From assembly GCA_025345505.1 (NCBI GenBank), contig JANVCC010000026.1, forward strand, positions 993,069-1,057,068: DNA of 64,000 nt. The letters are read 5' to 3'. Of the stretch, positions 58,275 through 64,000 are shown piece after piece (positions within the stretch are counted from its first letter, which is position 1; each line of letters begins with the position of its first letter). The stretch is from Todiramphus chloris collaris (lineage: Eukaryota > Chordata > Aves > Coraciiformes > Alcedinidae). The notes beneath the pieces were generated by a model that saw only the letters and a program-made list of their open reading frames with translations, searched no databases and had not been told where the DNA came from. The translations under genes were made by a program, and so were the position numbers.

Positions 58275-58347
58275 CGGCTCTGGAAGCAGGGCTGGACCAG
58301 AGGATCTCCAGGGGTCCTTTCCAACCCCTACCATTCTGTGATTCTGT
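58275..58347 (+). mobile_element. CR1 LINE, 3' tail fragment
   Basis: A forward CR1 tail of about 70 bp: CGGCTCTGGAAGCAGGGCTG, GATCTCCAGGGGTCCTTTCC, CAACCCCTACCATTCTGTG and ATTCTGT. It carries no coding portion. It lies about 440 bp from the copy at 57.6 kb in the same orientation but has its own tail, so it is an independent insertion. Confidence 0.9.
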
Positions 58348-59220
58348 TTGGGCAGAGGAAAGTTAGATCCACATACAGCTTCCTCTTTGTGGTATTTCTT
58401 CCCCTTCCTTTACTGTTTTTCTTTCCTCTACAAAGGAATCTTTCCTTCTTTTGGTTTAAATCAAGAAATTGTGGAAATAGGGACTGTAAGATAAAAGATA
58501 TAAAAAGATAAAGAAATTGAGTTTCATTTACTCTTCTTTTTGTAATAATTTATATCTGTATTATTCCAATAACAAAGTGAGAAATGTACTATTTTCATTT
58601 TGGGTGTTAGTTTCCATGATGTTACTTGAAGAACAACAGAAGGGGATAGCAACATACTTCAGGATTTCTCCAGTTGTTTGGTTTGTTTTGGTTAGTTTTT
58701 GTGTGTGCAATGATTTCTAGGGTAAACAGTAATAAATTGCTTAATAAATATGGAAATATTAGGTTTTTACTGTTCACTAGAGACCAGTTTGTCTCCAAAG
58801 GTTGCATGTCTCATTTCTCAACAGCAATAAATTCTTGAATAGCTCTTGAATATCTGGCATTGTGCTTTAGTAGGCTGAGCGTGTAGAAGTTGGTTTGGTT
58901 TGTTTCCTTTGCCCAGGAAGAGTTACACTCAGATTTACTGGTAAATTTCCTTAATGCTGTGTTAATCTACTGTATTTTGAAACAAGGACTTTGTGTAATA
59001 AGATGTTTTTACAGTTATATCTGCAGACGTGGGGTTTTTTTGTGGTTAAAATCTGTGAGTTTTTGACGGTTAGGAGTAAGTCCATTTGTTGTAGGTCTAC
59101 AGCTGTTTCCCCTGGTGAGGTCCTGCAAGGTGCTGAGCGTGTCCCCTTCAGAAGCCAGCCCCATGTCTCAAAATGTGGCACTTCTGAATGCTGTGTGAGT
59201 GTGACACATTCTTTGTTTAC

Positions 59221-59244
59221 ACTAAGCATTAGTAAATGCTTAGT
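59221..59244. other. Perfect hairpin, 10-bp stem and 4-nt loop
   Basis: The arms ACTAAGCATT and AATGCTTAGT are exact reverse complements around the loop AGTA. It is not part of a recognised RNA gene. Confidence 0.8.
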
Positions 59245-62200
59245 AAAAGGAGGGAAACAGGAAGAGATGCAGTAAGCGAAGCCCGGATATTGCATTTAGA
59301 TAAATCGATGTCATATTTTAGGGCAGATATTGACCGTATTCATTACAGTTCACTGATCTTGTTCCTCGATCCTCTAATCTGTGCTAATTGACGGAGATAT
59401 ATTTCCTGTTAGTTAACTCAGAAGGCATTTGTCATGGCCGAGCTCGTGGTGACGTACATGGCAGTCAGTAGGAATAGCAGCTTAATGGCTTCCACTTTGA
59501 TAACGCTGTTATTTTGCAGCGCTACTTAAGAGCACTTTGGTTCCTATCAAAAAACAATTTAGCAGATTTATTAGTTTGAAGAGGGATGTTAAATAATTAT
59601 GTAAAACTGTTCAGTACAAATCACTGGGAGGCTGTGTAGAATTCTCTCCTAGCGCTGAGAGCAACGTGAAGAATCACACATTGTTTTGAACAAGTGTTAA
59701 AATTCCCAGAAAATTCTGTGAATCTTTGGGTGAAGTAGTAAAAATATCTCCTATCTGTTAATCTTGTTCCCTCACTTAGCCTGCTGTAGCAAACTGTTGA
59801 AGGTTATGTAAGAACAGGGAAACTTTCCTTAAAAAAACTAGAACTTTCAGTGAATATACTGAAGACCAGAGCCTGACTACTGAGTCGGCTTTTCCATTCA
59901 GGTTTGACACTCTGCACTTTCTCTTCTTGTCATTTATTGACTCCAGGGAGGAAAAAAAGAACCAACATAGAGAAGGCAGCATCACCTCCTCTTGCTACTG
60001 TGTTGCTTCACAGGATCCAGCCTGTTTCTGGGCAGTTTGGTGTAGTTTCTGGTTACTCCTGAGCCAGCTTTGCAAATGAAAGGCTTTTGATAACTGCCGG
60101 TGTAAACCACGGGGGCAGAGAGCTAAACTGCAGAGAAGTCGCTGCCTTTTGACAGACCAGAGGTTTCTAATCACAACAGAACTGTGTTTTTTCTGGAAAA
60201 CTGGATTTATTTGTACTCTAATACTTGTAAAATGTCCAGTGGACTAGAAACCACCACTGTATTTCCACTGGCCTGAGCCACATGATTCCAGAAAAGAGCC
60301 AAAGACGCGGGGACTTGCGCGCACATAGAATGCAGCAGCTTACAGTCACGTTTTCCTCATGGGCATTTGGAGCTAAGATGAGCTGAGATTATCCCCAAAT
60401 CTCATTTTCCCTCGTCTCGGTCAATGTCAAGGGGCCTTCTAAAAGGATTAGAGGGACTTGGGTCTGTCTGTGGTGCCGAGTCACGAGAGGGCTGGAGGCG
60501 GCTGCCGTGCCTGGCGCAGCCCACGCTCTCCCTGTCCGTCCGAGCTTTTCTTTAGCTCAGGTCATGTGCTGTCAGCAGGATGGAGTTTTGTCGGCTGACT
60601 TGTGTGTCAGCCAGACTCCTCCTTTCACTACGAAGAGCAATTTCAGTAATTTATTGAAAAAGAAGCTGAAGTTTTCTCCCAGAGGAAGCCCTACCTGTTT
60701 AAGTACCAGTGAAGCAATCCAGATCAAGTACACAGGAAAATCTTCACCCAGCAAAGGTTACAGCAGCTGACGGGGCCCTATTTTTGTGTGCCCACCATTT
60801 AGGTACAAACTGCATGTTTCAGCAGCTTTAAAATTTCTAGCTGTTTTCTAGAAATGAGCTCAAGATTTATCATAGAGAAAATGTAGCACTAAATAGACTG
60901 GGCTGCTGCATGACCTAGGAATGCATTAAAATCCAATAGGTTTTAAAAGTTCCAAATATTGCACTCTTATGCTTCTGCTTCACTGCATTTCTTGAGGAAT
61001 TCAGCATGAACAGTAGCCTCAAAGAATATGAGAAGTTAGTATTTCTGCTGCAGGCACGTTTTATTAGGCTTTGCTTGTCATGCCATTAGCAGATTAATAG
61101 CTGTGTATTTTAAGAACAGTAAAATACACCTCTCTGTACAGTGCAAGATAACGTGAGAAATTAGAAACAGTGGATTCTCTGTCTTCCTTCCGAGCTCTAG
61201 GTAGCTGTAGCCCGTGACCTCATTTTTTGGTCCATGGCTATAAAAATACCCCATCCTTTAAACGCAGAGGTTACCTTGAATAACCCATCCCTACACAGAG
61301 TTACATTGCTCGCTTTCCAAATCATACAAATTACTCTGAAGTGAAAACCGCAATGGAAACAGTCCAAAATCACATTCTTGGCTCAGCTCATCATACCCTA
61401 TGTTATTTGCCAGTTCCCTTTTCCTTGAGCTTTTGGGGTAGCCTATAAAAGTATTTCTGTGTACCACACAGAACACTCAAGCCGATGTTGTGTTCTTCAC
61501 GTTCGTTATTTGCTGCTCTCAAGACGTTGTCAAGAAGGAGCAAATTAACGTAAAGCAAATAGCCCATCTCTAGCTCAACCTTATTTATTACGTTAAAGAG
61601 ATGACTGGGTTTGTTGTGTTCACGTGCTCCTTGTAGTTAGTCTTACAATTCAACACTTGGAAAAGAAACATCGGAATCAAAAGATGGCAGGCATCTTTGT
61701 GACATGCCAGAAGGTGTCTTCTGGTTGCTCAGAGCTTCAACCAATCGCTCACAAATTTCTGGGTTGTTATAGTGCCTTTGAGGGGGTGTTTCTTGGAATG
61801 GCATTCCAATACAAGACAACCGATACTTAATCAGGAGATTTATCTGATCAGAATATAAACATCTGATCTGCATTAGGTACGTGTCAGGAGGAAAAGGAAA
61901 GGTAACCCAAAACATCTCTGTTTGTGTAGCAGTGGAGGGTGGGAATTCTGCATCATACATACCAGAGTTTACATTCTTCTGTACAGTGCCCCGTTAAAGA
62001 AAAGTTACTGCTCCGTGACAGCTTGGTTATGAGCGTCTAGTCTTAACACCCACTATGTAATAGATGAAGGGCAAGGTGGAGAAAAATTACTCTATAAACA
62101 GGAGAGGTAGGGAGTTTTTTTTTTTTAAATGCTCAAATATCAAGGAGAAATTTTCTGGTGTGTTGAAATGAGAGGGGTGAGAAGGATCCACGCTGCTTAA

Positions 62201-62553
62201 GACATTTAGAAGCAGCTAAGGATCAGATTATGATATCCTTCTGTAGCTGGCATGTCCCATGAGTCCTCACACAAATCTATTGAAAGCCAGTTGGATTAGG
62301 AAAAGAGGATGTTATTCTGCAAAGGTAAATGTATCATAATCTCACTATTAAATGGTAAATCCTCTGAAGGATTTCTCCTGGAGTACTTTGGAACAGATAT
62401 GTTATTACTATTGTTAACCATAACAGGCTGTAGCGGGGCTGAGTTCGACAGACAGCTGCTTCCCCCTGCAGAGGCAGGCGATACCGTTCCGCAGCCTGAG
62501 CAATGAAGCGGTTCCATGCTCGGTCCTGGTGTGTGATTGCCTCTTTATTCCTG

Positions 62554-62607
62554 GGAAGGACAGATTAATTAATTGGTGCTTTGGAAGAACAGATTAATCG
62601 GTGGTTT
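62554..62607 (+). repeat. Imperfect tandem duplication, about 27 bp x2
   Basis: The unit starting GGAAGGACAGATTAAT is followed directly by GGAAGAACAGATTAAT, with the remainder (AATTGGTGCTTT against CGGTGGTTT) diverged by substitutions and a short deletion. This is a local duplication in AT-rich DNA. Confidence 0.7.
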
Positions 62608-62738
62608 CAGTGTTCGGTGTATCAGTTTGCAGTGCAGTCTGTTCTGAGCCTACCCTTGCTGCAGACTAAGCCACTTCTGGAGTGGGCTCAGAGTACACCA
62701 GCAAATACTGCCTTGGGTTCTGGACTCCTTGGACAATC

Positions 62739-62913
62739 AGACGCTGGAACAGGCTGCCCAGAGAGGTGGTCGAGTCACTGTCCCTGGATTTGTTTAAGGG
62801 TTGTTTAGATGGGCATGGTTTAGGGGTGGACTTTGTAGAGTGGGACTAATGGTTGGACTTGATGATCCCAAGGGTCTTTTCCAACCTGAATGATTCTGTG
62901 ATTCTATTCTGTG
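62739..62913 (+). mobile_element. CR1 LINE, 3' end fragment
   Basis: A forward CR1 copy of about 175 bp. It starts inside the end of ORF2 (AGACGCTGGAACAGGCTGCC, GTGGTCGAGTCACTGTCCC) and runs through GATGATCCCAAGGGTC and TTTTCCAACCTGAATGATTC to ATTCTGTGATTCTATTCTGTG. Its tail type matches the copy at 10.6-10.95 kb. Confidence 0.93.
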
Positions 62914-64000
62914 ACTTACTGCAGCCTTCTGGTGTCAACCACTTGTGCCATAAACATTTGAAAATGTCTGTTCTTCACAGTGTCTTCATCTCGTGTGGAT
63001 ATGGTTATTCGTGCATGTGCAAAAATCATTTGCTATTAAACTATTAATTAGAAGGTTTCGTATATTTGGTCTGGAAGCAAGAAAAAAAAGAACCTGTATG
63101 AAGTGAATGACCAGTTACACGTCTTAAATAAGAAGTAGGAAAGAGTCCAAGGGAGTATTTCACAAATTGTTTGGGTAAAATGTGTTCGTGTCCAGCCCTT
63201 TCCCAGAGCCCAGGGAAGTTGACGAGAGTCTGGGGCTTTGGCTCAGGCACTTCAATTGTCCATTCTACAATTACAATAACAAACACAACAGAAGCCGGCG
63301 TGCAAACAGCTGGTAATTGGAAAAAGGGCTAAAGTTGTCAGCAAATGTCTTTGTCAGCACTGATTTGACCAGTTGTACACATTACCTTAAATGACATTTC
63401 TTCCCTTCCAAGAGAAATTGTAGGGTCTACGTCCAACTAGTTTCCTCGGTGGCTGTCACGCCGTGGGCACAGCGTTCCGTGGTGCGTATCCATTGCCTGT
63501 TAAATACCCTCCGGCACTTGCTGTTTGTTATCCAGTATAAATAGGCTGTTTTCCAATTACTTTATCAAAAAACATTTCTGGTAGCACAGTAGACATTTGT
63601 GACAAGTGGAGTTTGGCAGCTCTGCCCAGCTTAAGGTTTGCCTCTTGATGATAGGAGATGCTAAGTATTCTCTCTTGGCAGGAGAACGCTGACACTTTTA
63701 AAAGCAAAAGATATCTTCATCCAAGCTGTGGTTGGCTGGGGATTTTTCTCTTAGGTTAAGCACTCTTTGTGTTAGGCACCCTAGTGCACATCTCCCTAAG
63801 ACAGCCCAGGCTCCTGCGAAGCTCACAGAGGAGCTTATTGAATTCCCGTGTGCTTTTATATCCTGTTTGCAGGTTCAAATATCTCCTCTGAATTTATTTT
63901 CAAAGGTTCATCTGCCTGAGAACTGTGCTGAACCCCCCGGCTGCAGCAGTGCTCTCCACAGACACCTCCTTCACCGGTGCCACTGAGGTGCTGCTGTTCT
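62914..64000. other. Unique non-coding sequence to window end
   Basis: No gene recognised. CpG dinucleotides are locally frequent at about 63428-63490, followed by a TATAAATAG word at 63536-63544; this resembles a TATA box but no transcript start or coding frame supports a promoter. Confidence 0.5.

Larger units (their letters stand above)
58348..62738. other. Unique non-coding sequence
   Basis: No gene or CR1 copy recognised. A perfect hairpin lies at 59221-59244. A complex, non-repetitive stretch at about 59340-59590 could be a conserved element, but only comparison would tell. TATAAAA-like words occur near 61240 and 61443 without promoter context. A short tandem duplication is at 62554-62607. 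Confidence 0.5.

Noticed and set aside
1-64000. Bacterial or phage features, CRISPR arrays, endogenous retroviral genes or LTR pairs
   Set aside because: No operon structure, spaced direct repeats, retroviral coding motifs or paired terminal repeats were seen anywhere in the window.

Overview
This window reads as ordinary non-coding DNA from a bird. Fourteen pieces of the CR1 LINE were recognised. Most of them keep the CR1 3' end, with its ATTCTGTG-type octamer tail, and many also keep the last codons of the CR1 reverse-transcriptase ORF. CR1 with this tail is the dominant repeat of birds and also occurs in crocodilians and turtles. No Alu, B1 or L1 element, bacterial-style operon, rRNA, tRNA or CRISPR array was seen. 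The low repeat load, short homopolymer runs and lack of long open frames fit an avian intron or intergenic interval. Species and locus cannot be named from the sequence alone.

Layout. Bases 1-9370 are unique sequence with two long T tracts and one block rich in overlapping open frames. A CR1 tail lies near 9.4 kb and a longer CR1 at 10.6-10.95 kb. From 11 to 22 kb the sequence is mostly unique and holds two exon-like segments (12600-12746 and 14433-14593) and a small CpG-dense patch near 20.8 kb. A minus-strand CR1 sits at 22.2-22.5 kb. From 22.5 to 40 kb there are purine-rich tracts, a quadruplex motif, a cluster of hairpins at 31.0-31.3 kb, the longest open frame (32537-33157, minus strand) and further exon-like segments near 35.8 and 36.5 kb. 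Another minus-strand CR1 is at 40.16-40.5 kb, beside a GC-rich block. From 40.5 to 49 kb there is the best exon-like segment of the window (43248-43433, minus strand, 186 bp, a single open frame), a hairpin with AATAAA in its loop, and two AT-rich, homeodomain/POU-motif-rich stretches that could be conserved enhancers. CR1 pieces concentrate between 49 and 63 kb (ten of the fourteen), in both orientations and with several different tail types.

No protein-coding gene could be identified by name. The open frames here are mostly of a length expected by chance in 64 kb. The exon-like segments are offered as candidates because splice signals and reading frame agree, but pseudo-exons of this kind are common in vertebrate introns. 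I found no convincing undescribed biological system. The strongest leads are the exon candidate at 43.3 kb, the minus-strand coding-like block at 36.2-36.56 kb, the hairpin cluster at 31 kb and the possible enhancers at 44.8-45.7 kb.
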